From NCBI RefSeq assembly GCF_000165425.1, contig NW_001798992.1:198694-262693 (forward strand): DNA of 64,000 nucleotides, written 5' to 3'. The DNA is from Paramecium tetraurelia (lineage: Eukaryota; Ciliophora; Oligohymenophorea; Peniculida; Parameciidae). Positions within the stretch are counted from its first letter, which is position 1, and the number at the start of each line of letters is the position of its first letter. This document shows positions 1 to 12,393 of the stretch, piece after piece. Under the pieces are notes generated by a model. It was not told the DNA's origin, did not search any database, and saw only the letters and a program-made list of their open reading frames with translations. The translations under genes were made by a program, and so were the position numbers.

Positions 1-1
1 T

Positions 2-70
2 TTGATATAATGGATGTAAATAAACCTTACATGTCCATTGTGTAAGAGTTCACTTCCATAAATATGCTGA
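2..70 (+). CDS. RING finger protein, C-terminal fragment
   Basis: Only the last 22 codons are inside the window. Read with TAA as Gln they give an ending that includes the motif N-L-T-C-P-L-C-K, followed by eight more residues and a TGA stop at 68-70. A Trp eight residues before the Cys pair, followed by C-P-L-C, is the usual last zinc-ligand pair of a RING-H2 domain (W...CPxC). The product is therefore probably an E3 ubiquitin ligase with a C-terminal RING. The rest of the gene lies left of the window, so membrane segments or partners cannot be judged. The same C-P-L-C ending occurs in the RING-H2 gene at 3680-4606. Confidence 0.7.
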
Positions 71-319
71 TGGAAATCATGAGCTTTATTTGTATATATT
101 TGATTAAAACAGATGATGTTCAAATGTCGTAATGTATTATAACATATTATTAAAAAAATTCTTAAATTCTTAGTCCCTTTTTTAATTAAATTAAATATTT
201 ATTTTTATTCTCTCCCCTCAATTACGAATCATTTCCATTCTTCCGACCCCAATCAAATCTCATATGCATATAAATCTCTTATTTTTATATTATTATTAAA
301 TTTTAAATAAACACTAACT

Positions 320-739
320 TCAATATAAATGATCATCATTAAAATCCTTTCCCTTCAAGACCTTTTATTTTATCTTAATCTTCACTTAATCTGCCTACTT
401 TTCCTAATAAATTTGTCTCGCAAAGTAATATTCAGGAGAATAGTCCCTATCGTAATTGTATTGTGTTTTGTAGTAAATATATTGTTTTAAAAGTTTTTAC
501 TCTTGTTTCTAATGAGATATATAGTCATTATGAGGACATCCCTCTTTATGAACAATGCCTTTCTTAGGATCAGGATCCTTTTAACAGTCACAATCTTTCA
601 ACCCTTTTTGTAAGGCTTCGTTGTAATCATCTAAACTTTTTGGAAAACAATTTTTAAGTTTATCAACGGCAAATTTTTTTTATTTGTCTTTATGATGCTT
701 CTACCTTGCATATTCTTCTCTGTTTACTTCTTTTGCCAT
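320..739 (-). CDS. Small orphan protein, 139 aa
   Basis: A continuous frame of 139 codons runs from ATG at 739 to TGA at 320 with several TAA/TAG codons read as Gln. The protein is charged and rich in Lys and Tyr. It contains a short cysteine cluster (D-C-D-C-Q around residue 52 and G-C-P about 16 residues further on) flanked by acidic and basic residues, which might bind a metal. No signal peptide or membrane segment is visible. I do not recognise a family. Codon pattern and length without TGA support a real gene; function is unknown. Confidence 0.65.
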
Positions 740-1088
740 TTTAATTAATTAAAATTTTATTGATTAAAACTGAAAAATTAAAAATGAATGATCCGTCTCT
801 GTCAGTAATCATCAAATCTAGTAAAAATGATCCATTATAAAATTGCCAAAATCGAGCCAACATACGCCCTCCTTTGATTCTGCTATTGATTTTAATTTGA
901 TTAAATTAAGATGAAAGGTTTACCATCAATAAATGTGTAATAGACAAAATTATTAATCTTAAAGCAAACCAATTAACCTCAAATTATATTTTTTTATATC
1001 TTTGGTTAATCATCTTTTGAGTATAAATTTAAAAATAAAATTATAATTAGACAAAATAATTTAAATACAATCACAAAGAAATATAGAT
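740..1088. other. Intergenic AT-rich stretch
   Basis: About 350 bp between two minus-strand genes. A 38-codon open frame on the plus strand (784-900) ends in a run of Leu/Ile codons and looks accidental. I see no RNA gene, repeat or clear regulatory motif. Confidence 0.5.
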
Positions 1089-1412
1089 TCAATAAATCTC
1101 TTTCAGTAATTGATTATTCTTGGGATTATTTTCTCTATTCTAATTCAAATCTTTTTTTGTGCGTTTATTGACTAAGTATTTTCTGTATTCTTAGTGGATG
1201 TTATTATACAAAGTAGCGTATTTTATATTGAAGGCTGTTTTCTCCTCTTAGGTCATTTAGCTTTTCTTTTCCATTTAATTGAGGAAATCTTTTTCATTAA
1301 CTATTTTTGAAATCAAATCCTCTTAGAGCAATAATTTAAATGCTCTTATCCTTTTGTTTATCACATATTTTTCCTTTTTATTGAACTATGATCTATTCTC
1401 TTCCTTATACAT
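1089..1412 (-). CDS. Small basic orphan protein, 107 aa
   Basis: ATG at 1412, TGA at 1089, no intron needed. The translation is strongly basic and rich in Lys, Asn, Gln and Tyr, with a probable helical stretch in the middle (F-K-L-L-L-Q-E-D-L-I-S-K-I). Open frame continues a little upstream of this ATG without a TGA, so an additional 5' exon cannot be excluded; the next upstream ATG is out of frame and no splice site links it. No recognised domain. Confidence 0.55.
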
Positions 1413-1623
1413 TGTTTTTAGATAAATTATTAATATGAAATAGAAAGCTTGCTGGTGAATTTAAATCCCATTTTTAATTTCTTTATTAAAATGATAATAT
1501 ATAAGAAATAATTAGGCTAATAATTAAATAAATTATTGTTATAAGTACTAGAAGCCAATAATATTTATTTAGTTATAAGAAATGCTTTCAACACAAATCC
1601 ATATGTATCAAAATATACAATTT

Positions 1624-1947
1624 TCATTGTTACTCTAATTATGATGGAAAACTGGATTTATGTTCCAATATAGTCAGTAGATGTTTTAAAGGTTTATTAA
1701 GAGGAGGTATTTTCTTTTTTTGTCCCTCTTGTTGCCTATTCTGATTTTGTTGATGCTGAATTGGGTACCTATCCTCTTGAAATTCTGCTTAGATCAAAAT
1801 GCTTTCACTAAATTTTAACAATTTCCCAAAAAAACTAGATGGACATTTCTAACAAGGATTGCTACTGTTTAATTAAGGTTTATTCTTTTATTTCATAGAA
1901 GACTTTAATTTTTAAATGTTATTTTTATTATATCTAATATAATTCAT
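1624..1947 (-). CDS. Small orphan protein, 107 aa
   Basis: ATG at 1947, TGA at 1624, single exon. It has a C-x2-C pair (N-P-C-Q-K-C-P near residue 35), then a Gln/Asn-rich middle (H-Q-Q-N-Q-N-R-Q-Q-E) and a Leu-rich C-terminal helix. The opposite strand is also open over much of this interval, but its translation is hydrophobic and Phe/Tyr-rich without protein-like character, so I prefer the minus strand. No family recognised. Confidence 0.5.
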
Positions 1948-2120
1948 ATCCTAATTATAATGAAAAAATATTTTAATAATTTGATTTAATTAAAGATTTA
2001 TAGGAGTTATTTTTATTATTCCAATGTGAAAACAGGAGGCTATTCAATCTTAGTCATCATATTTGAATTAAAGGGAGTAAACATTTTAGAATTTAAGTAA
2101 ATCAACATAAATTAGCTTGA

Positions 2121-3189
2121 ATGAATTACATCAAAAATGCGATGAAATTTAGAAAGACAAGCTCATTTAAATCATACAGTATTATTGATAGTTGTGGATA
2201 TAATGCAGGAGAATTAATACTACATAAAAAGAGGTGCATAATAAATGCTATGAAAAATTAACTTAGTTATTTTTATGAATTAATTAATTTAAGAATTAGA
2301 ATGCCGCCATTCAACAGCAATTCCGATTGTTTATAGTTTGCTTTCTAGTTGTTTCTTCGCCTTGACTGCTTTGACTATAAAATTAGTGCCAAATGTGGCT
2401 CCAACTTAGGTGTTGTATGTTAGATCATTGTTCACAATAATGATGCTGAAATGGATTGCCAAGGACAAAATTGATAGTTATCCATAAAAATAGATAAATA
2501 AATTGTAATGGAGAGGATTGTGTGGAGGATTGGGGACAGTGGCTTGGTTTTGTGCAGTTCGTTTGATTTAGTCCTCAGAAGTTATTGTGCTATCGAAGAT
2601 CTCACCATTGTGGACCGCCTTGATAGCTGCATATGTCACAAAGACGGATAAATTAACATTAAAACTTTTAATAATAATTTTATTGTGTATCATCGGAGTG
2701 GCTTTGATAGCCAGACCTCCCTTTTTACTAATGGTTCTAGGTTAGACTGTGGATGCAAATAAAGAATACGATATGCACATGTTAGGAGTGATGTTGGCAT
2801 TGACATCTTCAATCACATAATCAATAGTCTAAGTGATCATCTCTCACTTAGCAAAGTCAGTGCATTAGATTGCAATACTCCAATACTTTTCCTTTTACAC
2901 AATCATATTGCCAATGCTTTTTGAGTTGTATAATTAATCATAGTTGGTATTCCCAACAAGTCAAGAATGGGTGTTTTTATTGATGAATAGTGCGTCTGGA
3001 GGACTGGCTCAGTTTTTCATGAATCGATGTTTTATATTGGGGAAATTGAATAAGATGTCACTTGTGGGACAGTCACAGGTTCTGTTTAGTTATTTTTTCG
3101 ATATCGTGGTGTTGAATGAGAGTATCAACAATTTAAGCATTATTGGGAGTGTTTTAGTTTGTGGGTGTTTGATTAGTGTGATTTTATGA
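2121..3189 (+). CDS. EamA/DMT-family membrane transporter
   Basis: Drug/metabolite-transporter-type multispan protein of about 344 aa. The C-terminal 290 residues hold roughly ten hydrophobic segments, arranged as the two EamA halves typical of SLC35-like carriers. The first half starts around L-L-S-S-C-F-F-A-L-T-A, and the second ends in a final helix just before TGA at 3187-3189. The start at 2121 has an in-frame TGA directly upstream and needs one 34-nt intron (2266-2299, GTT...TAG), which restores frame exactly. If that intron is not used, ATG at 2275 gives a 304-aa protein covering the whole transporter region. The substrate cannot be read from sequence. The next gene starts only 10 bp after the stop. 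Confidence 0.8.
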
Positions 3190-3199
3190 TTGTTAATTA

Positions 3200-3637
3200 A
3201 TGAAATAAATTATTTTGGCAATTCTACTTTTTGGATTATGTGTCCATGCACAGACAGACAGACATACCTTACAGGGAGCATTGAGTTTACTTGAGAAGGC
3301 ATAAACCGATATGTCTGTATATGATTAACAAGAGCCAAGATTATACACTTGGTTTTGTTCATTCAGAGATGGGGTTTAAAGACTATTCCAACCCATCACA
3401 GAGAATAAACTGGCCAGTCAGTATGCTCTGTTTGGATCAGTGCCAGGAGTCATCCTTATGGCTGGAATAATGCCCATGATACTATTAGTCGTTTTTAGTT
3501 ACGGCATGTTCAAATTCATTACTTATGAACCAAAGAAGATGGAGTTCAAATATGCTAAATTGCCAGTCAAGGAAATTCAGAAGTCTTAGAATAAACAACA
3601 ACAATATCCACCATTTTGCGTATTTGGCTTTATATGA
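3200..3637 (+). CDS. Type I membrane protein with signal peptide, 145 aa
   Basis: Single exon, ATG 3200, TGA 3635. Residues 1-18 form a classical signal peptide (K-Q then a hydrophobic core ending V-H-A-Q). A lumenal stretch of about 60 residues with two aromatic/Cys positions follows. Then comes one strong membrane helix (residues about 80-105, G-V-I-L-M-A-G-I-M-P-M-I-L-L-V-V) and a basic cytoplasmic tail ending in poly-Gln and Phe residues. Topology suggests a small secretory-pathway membrane protein. I do not recognise the family. It converges on the RING-H2 gene, whose stop is 43 bp away. Confidence 0.7.
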
Positions 3638-3679
3638 ATGTCTATTCAATATTCTAAATATATTATATATAAGATGTTT

Positions 3680-4606
3680 TCAAATGGCTTTTCTACATAG
3701 TGGGCATGTTGAATTTACATTCATCCAACTCTAGCAGTTTAATATCAAACCAATATACCATTATGCATGATTCGTGGAAATGATGGAACTTGCTGCAAGT
3801 CAGTGTTAAGATATTCTCTCCTAATTCGTATGCACATCTGCAAATAGTACATTCAGGATCGCCTTCAACACAATTGGGTTTGTAACTCTAAATGTTCAAT
3901 CTTTCCATAGCTTCTCTTTTTTACTGTCTTTTAGTGCAACTAAAAATCATTTGTATAAAACTTACTGTGAGACACAATAATATATCAAAAACAAAATCAA
4001 AAATGGTGAAAATAGAATACAAAATATTGCTATGATGTATAAGTCTATGTATTAATAGATTGAGAGTATGAGGATTGTGCACAGGAAATAGTATTAATAA
4101 TATTCACATCCTGTTCTTGATGTTTCTTAAGATAGAAATATTGCTAAGCCGTATAAGAAGAGCAATTAGTATATAATGCCCAATAGACGACTATACCATT
4201 TACCACATAAGACTGACTTTTAGACTTCATATTTGATTTATCTTGTCAAAATGCTTATTTATTTTGAATCCTCAATAAAATGGGCTTAGAATTGTTCTTC
4301 TTAATCTCGTATTTAATCCAACTTCTACGCCAAATTACGTCGGTTTTCCTCTACATTCATGTACACTATCTAATTGAAATACAAGATAGTATTTAATATC
4401 GAATGAAGCACTATCCAAGCTATCCATTTATGCAATGGGTTTTCATAGTAGAATTCAGAAAAGGAAGTGTAATTGCATTGTTGGGTAGGTAAGAGTAAGT
4501 ATGTTCCAAAGCTTATTTTGGTAAAACAATAGAGTAATTGGAGGGAATTGCTAACATTAAAATGATTAGCAGATTTCCTGTACAATTACGTTTCTTGCAT
4601 CTGCAT
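3680..4606 (-). CDS. Multispan membrane RING-H2 E3 ubiquitin ligase
   Basis: Three exons, 290 aa, exon sum checked. Introns are 3940-3965 (26 nt) and 3731-3758 (28 nt). The N-terminal 200 residues carry four or five hydrophobic segments with a charged loop between them. The C-terminal 50 residues are a RING-H2 domain: C-T-I-C, then L-T-C-S-K-F-H-H-F-H-E-S-C, then S-W-M-N, then T-C-P-L-C-R-K. The second intron must be removed to bring the last Cys pair into frame, which strongly supports the splice model. The domain would bind two zinc ions and recruit an E2 on the cytoplasmic face of a membrane. Substrate unknown. Confidence 0.88.
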
Positions 4607-4639
4607 TTATATAATTATTAAAATAATATAAAATTTAAG

Positions 4640-5191
4640 TCATCCTATTATTTTTCTCTAATCTGAAGGATCGATGGTTTCTAAATTTTTGCTGATCTTC
4701 ACTTCCTCATTCAATTGGATCTCATCCCCCGTCTTGGACAGATTATCCAACAACACTAATTTGCTTAGAACTTCAAAGGTCTCCTATCTAAATTTGGGTT
4801 GATCAGCCACTGGATTTCTGTACACATTTAATTGAGAAAGATGATTGAGCAAAGCCAACTATTTGATATCCTCAATAGAATCGAACTGATTATCCATGAT
4901 CGACAAGGCAACCAGATTTGGGTAGATATTCAATTTGGACAATTCCTTCCCACTCAATTGATTGTGATCCAAGCATACTCTGATTATTGATTTCGAGTCG
5001 GGTAAATTGGAGAGACTCTTTAATTTGCACTTATTCAATTGAAGAGACAGAAGACTAAACTTCTCCAATTCAGCCTTGATAGAGTCTGGAATACAATCCA
5101 TCTCAGCATCCTCGATGATTATTTCTTCAGTTGAATCCTTGGCCAAACTCCTAAGAAATTTTAATAATTATCTTTCGGTTTCTTCAAACAT
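4640..5191 (-). CDS. ANP32-like leucine-rich repeat protein, 183 aa
   Basis: Single exon from ATG 5191 to TGA 4640. After an acidic N-terminus come three to four leucine-rich repeats (for example L-S-L-Q-L-N-K-C-K-L-K-S-L and V-A-L-S-I-M-D-N-Q-F). An LRR-cap-like segment follows (L-N-V-Y-R-N-P-V-A-D) and then a short charged tail. Length and layout match the LRR half of acidic leucine-rich nuclear phosphoprotein 32 / U2A'-type proteins, but the long acidic C-terminal tail of ANP32 is missing. Probable role: protein-protein scaffold, possibly nuclear. Identity within the LRR families is uncertain. Confidence 0.7.
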
Positions 5192-5299
5192 ATAATTTAA
5201 TTACATTCTCAGTGATTCAAGACAGCTTTTTATGTTTTTAAAATCATGCTAAAATTAATCAACCTAAAATATAATTATATTATTTTGTAATAATATCTT

Positions 5300-6415
5300 T
5301 CAAAATCTATGGTACTGTGGTGATAAGTAATGCCGAGGAGGATATTGATGCATAGAAGGATGCACAGGATAAGGATACATACTCTATGAATTTGGAGGGG
5401 GACTTCTTTATGCTCTAACATCCTAGACAGGTGATTTCCGATGCTCAAATGATTCAAATTAAGTCTTCTTCTCTGGAATTGTGACACGTAATGGTTCCTT
5501 GATTCTGCTGCCTTAAAAAGAACTGATTTTAGTGCTCTCAGTAACATTAGTGGTAGGCAATTAATGAATGCCAATGAAATCAGGGATTGAAGTGTGTTGA
5601 ACTTGTATTATTGAACTCAGAAACACACTCAACTCAGATCTTTTGATTATTATAAATTAGGTTACGCTCTGTGTTAATCAATTTAGACCTCGCTACTGAC
5701 AGTTGGAAATGCGTTTATGTACTCCCCTATCTTCTTATAGTAAACTTGGTTGTCCTCTTAAAAGGTTGTTGTGAAATAGGGTATGAGTGCTGTTAAACAA
5801 TCTGAACTCTAAAATGTATTCAACATCTATTTCATTGATCTCCATCTATCTTCAATCATCGATAGTAAATGTTTAGCATCTCTCTCTTAATTATTCACAT
5901 TCTTCTTCTGTTTGTGTTAGACTTCATTCTCTAAACCATTGAAGAATTGTTCAACAACATCCTACATCCGTTTCTTAATTTCTCTAATCTTTTTAATTGT
6001 TTTATCTGCATGAACCTCGAAAGTATTCACATGCTTTTTGATATCGTAATATGAGTTGGTGAATTTCTTCACTAAAAAGAATAGAAAACTAATGTTTACA
6101 TTCATTATTGACATGATCGCTTGCTTGATTTAATAAGACCTCCAATGATTCAAATACTGGGTATGTGCCTTCATTGACATGTTCCTTAGAATGAAGATGT
6201 ATGCAAAGAGGACATAATGGTATTATACATTGAGGTGCTCGACACATGTTAGAGATATAATAACCTTTATGGTAGTAGCATTCCACTTAAGGTAGGTTGT
6301 TGGAATCGAAGAAGACTGTTCTGGCTAGATTGTCTGATAGTTTTTCAGGCTGTTGATAGGAATCTTGTCTCCCTTCATTAAATTCGTCATCTACATGTTG
6401 TACTATATTATCCAT
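5300..6415 (-). CDS. B-box zinc finger protein with coiled coil, 353 aa
   Basis: Three exons, sum checked; introns 6072-6099 (28 nt) and 5640-5665 (26 nt, AAG at the 3' end). Near residues 45-85 lies a Cys/His array: V-E-C-Y-Y-H-K-G-Y, C-R-A-P-Q-C, C-P-L-C, H-L-H-S-K-E-H. This matches a B-box (C-x2-H...C...C...C-x2-C...H...H). A long Lys/Glu-rich helical region follows (residues about 110-230), as in TRIM-type proteins. The C-terminus is Pro/Tyr/His-rich (M-Y-P-Y-P-V-H-P-S-M-H-Q-Y). No RING precedes the B-box, so it is more likely a scaffold or regulator than a complete E3. Function inferred from the domain only. Confidence 0.75.
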
Positions 6416-6462
6416 TAAAATAGTTGTTAAAATTAACGAATAAAAGCAAATTAAAAAACAAT

Positions 6463-8013
6463 TCACAGCTCTTCTTTTCTAAAAGTAGAGTGCATTTTCT
6501 TAAATGTCCTTCCTCCTCCAAGCACATCATCAATGAATGTTATGATTTCGGTTGGTTCTATTGAATTCTACACAGCATAAGTTTATCGCTTAGGTTTTAT
6601 AATCACAGCATAAGATTGAGTTTGCTTTGCTTCAAATTTGGATGTCAATTACCTATCATAAGAAAATAAAATACTGTAGAGATCCATAATAGAAGGAAAT
6701 GTTTTCATTTTAATATTTATGAGGGATTTTGGATACCAACTCTAAATCTAATTCATTTTGTATCAACAATAAGAAACATAACCCGTTTCCTTTTACTATA
6801 CATTATTCATAATTTTATCCATTCAATTTCTGAATCTCCTTCACTTAGACTTCCTTCCTTTGTCCATAGGCAAATTATCTAAGGAATTTAACAATATTAT
6901 CTTTCTTGAATTCTGATTCAAACACCTTGAAATCTTGATCATTCTTGGCAACAATCAAACTTGGGAATTCTGTAATCTTGAAAATTGAAGATAATTGTCT
7001 TTCAGATTATCGAATCATTGCAAATTCCAATTTCCCCTTGAATTCTTTTGAAAGAGCCTTGAACAAAGGAGGAGTTGATTTTTTATTGGTAAATAGAATA
7101 ACCTTAGGTTTTGACTTTTCAATATACTCCTAGAAATTGAATCCGCTCAAGATGATGACAAAATCCTCCATCAAATCAACAGCCTCCTTTGCCAACTCAT
7201 TTATTTCCCACTTCCCTTTGTACTTAATAGGTTCAGCAGAGAGACGAGATGCATAAATGGAAACAGAAGGATACCGTTTCACAGAGAATTCATCTTCACA
7301 CAATGCTTCATCATCTTCACAATCAACAGCTGCGACTCTAAAGATGCCAGCATATTTCTCAGCCAATTCAATGATTAGTTTTTTGTGCTTCTATCCTTCC
7401 CCATTGGGCAAATAGAAATATATTACCCAAACCTCTTCTCTTCTGTAAAATCGAGAGAGATTACTCATATCAAGAGTATACACATCTGTATTCTCAAACA
7501 AATTGTCCTTCTTCCTTTGAACTTCCTCCTCTTGATTACCAAATCCACCGCCACCTTGATTTCCAAATCCTGATCCTCCAAAATTAAAATGGAATTACTG
7601 GTGACCCCCACCACCACCACTGCCTCCTCTAAAGAATTGTGAGAACATCTCATCAAATCCACCTCCGAAATTTTGGAATCCTCCTCCACCACCTTATTGT
7701 TATTGTTGTTCATGCTTGTTTACACCCTCTTCACCATATTAATCGTAAATCTTTCTTTTCTCTGAGTCTTTTAAGGTCTCATAGGCATTCACTATTTTTT
7801 AGAATTATTTCTGAGCCTAAACAAAAATAAGAATAATTGATTAACCTTCTCCTCATTTCCCTTATTTTTGTCTGGGTGGTACTTGAGAGACTATTTCTTG
7901 AAAGCCTTCTTGATTTCAGCGTCACTTGCCCCCTTCTTCAATCCTAGCAATTGGTAATAATCTTCTCCAGCCAATACGAGCAACAAGAAAATTGCCAGCA
8001 ACACGACTTTCAT
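6463..8013 (-). CDS. ER J-domain protein with thioredoxin-like domains
   Basis: Three exons, 499 aa, sum checked; introns 7817-7845 (29 nt) and 6653-6674 (22 nt). Residues 1-16 are a signal peptide. Residues 17-85 are a J-domain with the HPD motif at about 46-48 (K-Y-H-P-D-K-N-K-G). A poly-Gln/Gly/Phe-rich linker follows, then two thioredoxin-fold-like regions without a CxxC active site; for example, one has V-A-A-V-D-C-E-D-D...R-Y-P-S-V-S-I-Y. The C-terminus contains Y-A-V-I-I-K-P-K and F-I-D-D-V-L-G-G-G. The layout resembles ER J-proteins such as DNAJC16/ERdj5. It would stimulate lumenal Hsp70 (BiP) ATPase and bind unfolded clients. A C-terminal KDEL-like signal is not seen. Confidence 0.85.
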
Positions 8014-8063
8014 TAACTTTAATTTATTCTAGAATTTTATTTAAATAACAGACAGAATTTAAA

Positions 8064-9838
8064 ATGTCTACTTCCCCTACAGGTGCTCACCGTCATGACA
8101 ATTCTCCATATGTCACCAAAAAATAATTACCACAATATCCCATCCCTCAACAATACCAGCAATCAACCCAGCAACTCAATCAGCCAGATTATTATTAAGA
8201 TGAAAGGTATCGTGAATTTGAGGAGCGTGAGGAACAATACAATTATCAAATCCAAAAAATGAATGATTATATTCAAGTATTTAAATCTAATCATCTTAGC
8301 AATTGTAACATGATTTGGATGTATCCGAACATGCCAAACAAGGCTTTGAATCAGATTACCTTAAGGCAGCCCATGAATTGCAGCTCTACAAGGATCAATT
8401 GAAGAAATTATACACCATCTACCAACAATAAACTGCTCAATTTGAAACTATTAAAAAGAAAACCCAAGAATCTAATCTAAATGCTGAAAAAACATATGAA
8501 AAGCAATTTGAAATTAAAAACGATGTGCAAAATCTCATTTTGGACAGAGATCTCCTTATGAATAAACTAGAACTGGGCGATAAACAATACAATTTTGATG
8601 TCCAAAGCTTGACTCAGTAACTTAATGACAAGAATGCGGAGATCTAAGATCAGAGAAAGAGAATCAACGAATTAACTGAATTGAAAAGAAAAGCTGATGA
8701 AGAAATTGCATCCTTGAGATTTACACTTGATCATCAAACTGCTAGATTGGAAGCTGAATTAAGAGAAAAAGTACTGAAATTAGAAGCATTAGACAAACAA
8801 TTTGCTGAAGCACTCTATCTCAAAGATAATGAACTAGTTGATGCATTCGATAAGATCAGGATCCTAGAACACGAAGTTAGACGTATCTTAGATTTGAATA
8901 GAAGCTATGCCCAAGAGTTGAGTATGTTAGCAAGAGACAATAGATTCAAATAGGAAGAAATAGCCAAAGTCAGAGAAGATGCAGTAAATCTATCATATCA
9001 TTTCTAGAAACCTGCTATGCCATAGTAAATCAGCGTCTAATCAGGTGGTATGGAACCTAGAATGCCACCAGCTTGGGCTGAGAAATTCCATATCAAAATA
9101 GATGCTTGTTTAGATTTATTTGAAAGGAATCACGCTAAATCTTTGAAATAGTTATGCCTTAATCTTTGGAAGGCAAAAATGGAATTAAAAGCAAGAAACA
9201 AATAGAACAAAGCCATGGTTGAAGAAAATTCAAATCTAGGCAAAAGTGTAGTTGTAGGCGGAGGAACTGATATGAGAGTAACCACATATTTTGTAGACTC
9301 TTTTGTTGCTGCCATTACTTTTGCCAGAGATGCTATATCTAATGTAGTTTTTGATGTCTTTGTCAAAAGTGTTAATAAGGCAAATAATAAAAAACTCAAT
9401 TCTTTCGTTCTATTCTTTGAATCTCTTAAAGAAATGTAACAGAAGTCGAGCAAAGGATTGTGGTTGGCCTTAGAAACCTATGCTAAATTGAGAAAAGCTC
9501 TACGTCATTCTGTGCCGATCCTTATTGATGCAAAAGTTCAAAGTGGGTTGCTCTAGAAAGTAGAGTTAGCTATGGGTAAATTACTTAAGCATGACATGGA
9601 TTTCAGAAATAATATTAACAAATGGTTAGAAGGGACCTTAGCCTTTACTGTTTAAAAGAAGGAAGCAGAAGCTTATGACAAAAATAAGGATTATCTGTTC
9701 CTGTTTAGATTATTAACAGTTAAATATAGAATCAAATTCCCACTGTAAGGAAAGACGTTTGAAGTAGATGTAGATATTGAAACCACTTTAGAACACAAGA
9801 TTTGTTATGCCTTAAGAAAAGTGGTTAAATAACAATGA
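8064..9838 (+). CDS. Long coiled-coil protein, 583 aa
   Basis: Two exons separated by a 23-nt intron (8277-8299), sum checked. The N-terminal 60 residues are Pro/Gln/Tyr-rich. Residues about 75-310 are an almost continuous charged coiled coil (Glu, Lys, Leu, Gln heptads). The C-terminal 270 residues form a folded, helical domain that starts around P-P-A-W-A-E-K-F and includes V-V-V-G-G-G-T-D and S-V-P-I-L-I-D-A-K. No catalytic motif or membrane helix is visible. Size and layout fit a structural protein of the cortex, basal body or cilium, but I recognise no named family, so function is open. Confidence 0.75.
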
Positions 9839-10041
9839 TTATTAAATTTAATTATAAACCTACTATCATTTTGATATTTTTATTTGTATTCAATCAAACT
9901 GAGATGTCTGGATAGATGTATAAAATATTATCTCCTAGTGATATAGATCATTATATTAAAATATACATATCAAAACCATATGATATACTATGAAATTATT
10001 CATGAAAATAAAGATTCTCTTATAATTAGATATATATATTT

Positions 10042-12298
10042 TCATTTATTGATACTTAAATAGTGACCAGATTTATTTTTGTAGAAGAGTAAATATGGAG
10101 TCTCTTCATCACTAAAATATAATGGGTTTAATTTTACATCAATTACGAATTTAGATCTTCACTTGATAGTTCATATTTATTAATCTGAGCATCATCAAAG
10201 CAAATCCAAGTTTCTGGTTTAGACATAGATCTTGCATAGCAAGAATAATGACCTGAGTAACTGTTTTTTCCTAAATGAACGATGAATGCGTATAAAATAT
10301 ATTAACTATCCATGGCATCCAGATGTTGTTGTTGGAATACTTCTCTCATGTCAATTAAAAACCTGAGAGGTACCTTGGCCAGGATCTTAGTCATTTATTG
10401 CGATTGAGCATCATATTAAAATCTTGTTAGAATATGATATCATACCTTTAAATGGTCATAAATAAGACAGGGGGTAAATCATTCAATTATATAGATTTTT
10501 TTATGTCATTTGATTTTCGCTAACACTTCTCACACGTAAATTCAATTTTCTCCTCTTCGTAGACCTATGCAATCATGTCCTTCAATTCAGTATATTTATT
10601 TAGATGCAAATCAATTCCCAAAAACTTTTCAATCTGGCCAAATGAAACATCACAATTCGGACATTCAATAACTGATCTATGCGTTCCAAAGAAGATTCTC
10701 TCCAATATCTCCTATTATTCTTTTGGAATGTATTTAAGGAGATCTTCTAAAAAATGATGTGCAAATTCTCCAACATCCTGTTGGTCATTTGAATTGCAAT
10801 ATGGAGCTCTAAGCAATCTCTTTAATTCATAGGGTGAACAAAATCCAGACTATTAAAAATTCAATAACATAAACAATTTTCTTAGGGCATTGTATTGTTT
10901 GGCTTCAGGTATTGAGTTTATTAAAATGAATTACCTAAATCTATCAGTCATGTAAAGAGCTTGCAATATACTATTCATAAAACAAGTGTTGGTAAGGTTC
11001 TCCAATCCCACATAATTGTCATGATTGGGTCTGTCATACAAAGAGTCATCAAAGTTCAAATTTTTCAACTTTTGACAATCCCATACAGGATGATCTATCT
11101 AATTAAATTAATCGAAACTTTTATCTCTAGCAATATGGAGTAATTTAGAAAATGAATCATGGTGAAGTAATTTATTTTAATACTTTTTATGAATAGCATT
11201 CATAAATCCATATATTTTATCGAAAATCGATCTATCATTCTATCTCAAATCAATTACTAGTCTCAATCTGTCGCACATAATCGTAATGTAATCATCAGTT
11301 AATTATTCTTGACGTCTTGACATCCCAATCATATAAACTTATAAGAGATCCAGAATGCTAGTATTCTAATGCAATTGAGGCAATAATAACGGTAGAATGA
11401 CCTCCAAATATATTTCACTTAATATTAGATAACAGCTTTAGTTACTATTCTGCTTCATCTGCTCTTCCAGGATATCTGTAACTTCCTACAAGATTGAGAG
11501 ATTTTCGCTTAAAATACTGTATTTTATAAGTCCCTTAAATATTTTCACCGATTTGTCAGGATTATCAAAGTAATTGATTAAAAAGTAATTTCTATGTTGA
11601 CTAATAATATGACCCAACTTAGTGCTTCCAATTTTTTTGAATAATATATATAGGCAGATTCCCTATTATTCAATAGCTTAATCAAATATAGTGGATATCA
11701 GCATCAACCAATCATGGTCACTATTCTAATTCGCATTGTCTTTGCATTGCTAAATCAGAGAATCAGCTAGTCTTTTCAGCAACTCATCGTCCTTATAATC
11801 TTTATATGCCTTCAAAATTAGTTGCAGCAACTCTGGGTTGTAGGTCATGTCTTTAGGACATAATCTACTCACTAAATCAATCACTATTTCTTTATTCAAT
11901 TACAATTTTTCTTCAATGGTCCCCTATTATCTAAACTTTCTGATTAACCTCTCTGCCACATATCCTAATTGCTTGAGCAAGGGTCGATGTGATTCAACAC
12001 GACAATTTTGTATTACATACTTTGCATACAGTCCAACCATTTCCAAGTTATCCAAAGATTCTGTAATTCTCTTAAAAACCCCCTCATTATAATCCATGCT
12101 ATAGGAGGCCTTGTCTGGAAGAAGACCGCCAAAATTTCGATCCAATGCCTTATCCAATATTTAGAAACCATGTTGTGTTTCTGCATGGATGCTCTTGTAT
12201 AAGTTCTCCAGTTCAAGTGGAGCCAATCTCCTGTCTTGAGACCATATCAAATTCAATTTTTCTTGGAGACTTTTTGCTTAGATAAATTTCTGATCCAT
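10042..12298 (-). CDS. Ubiquitin-specific protease (USP family), 732 aa
   Basis: Three exons, sum checked; introns 10423-10445 (23 nt, ends AAG) and 10112-10146 (35 nt). The first 390 or so residues are helical with no named domain. The peptidase C19 domain then begins with the Cys box: V-G-L-E-N-L-T-N-T-C-F-M-N-S, where Cys is the nucleophile. A Q-Q-D-V-G-E-F motif and a zinc-binding pair of C-x2-C motifs (I-E-C-P-N-C and F-T-C-E-K-C) follow. The His box S-G-H-Y-S-C-Y-A-R-S, W-I-C-F-D-D and the terminal P-Y-L-L-F-Y are all in place. The enzyme should hydrolyse ubiquitin chains or ubiquitin conjugates. The long N-terminal helical region is probably a substrate-binding arm, as in large USPs. 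Confidence 0.93.
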
Positions 12299-12393
12299 AT
12301 ATAATGATTATTAATTAAGTTCATAAATAGAATAATAACGTGTAATTTGTCAACTTCTAATTATATTTGTTTGAAAAATGATAAATATAAATC

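Noticed and set aside
784-900. 38-codon plus-strand ORF
   Set aside because: Too short, low complexity at its end, and no supporting features.
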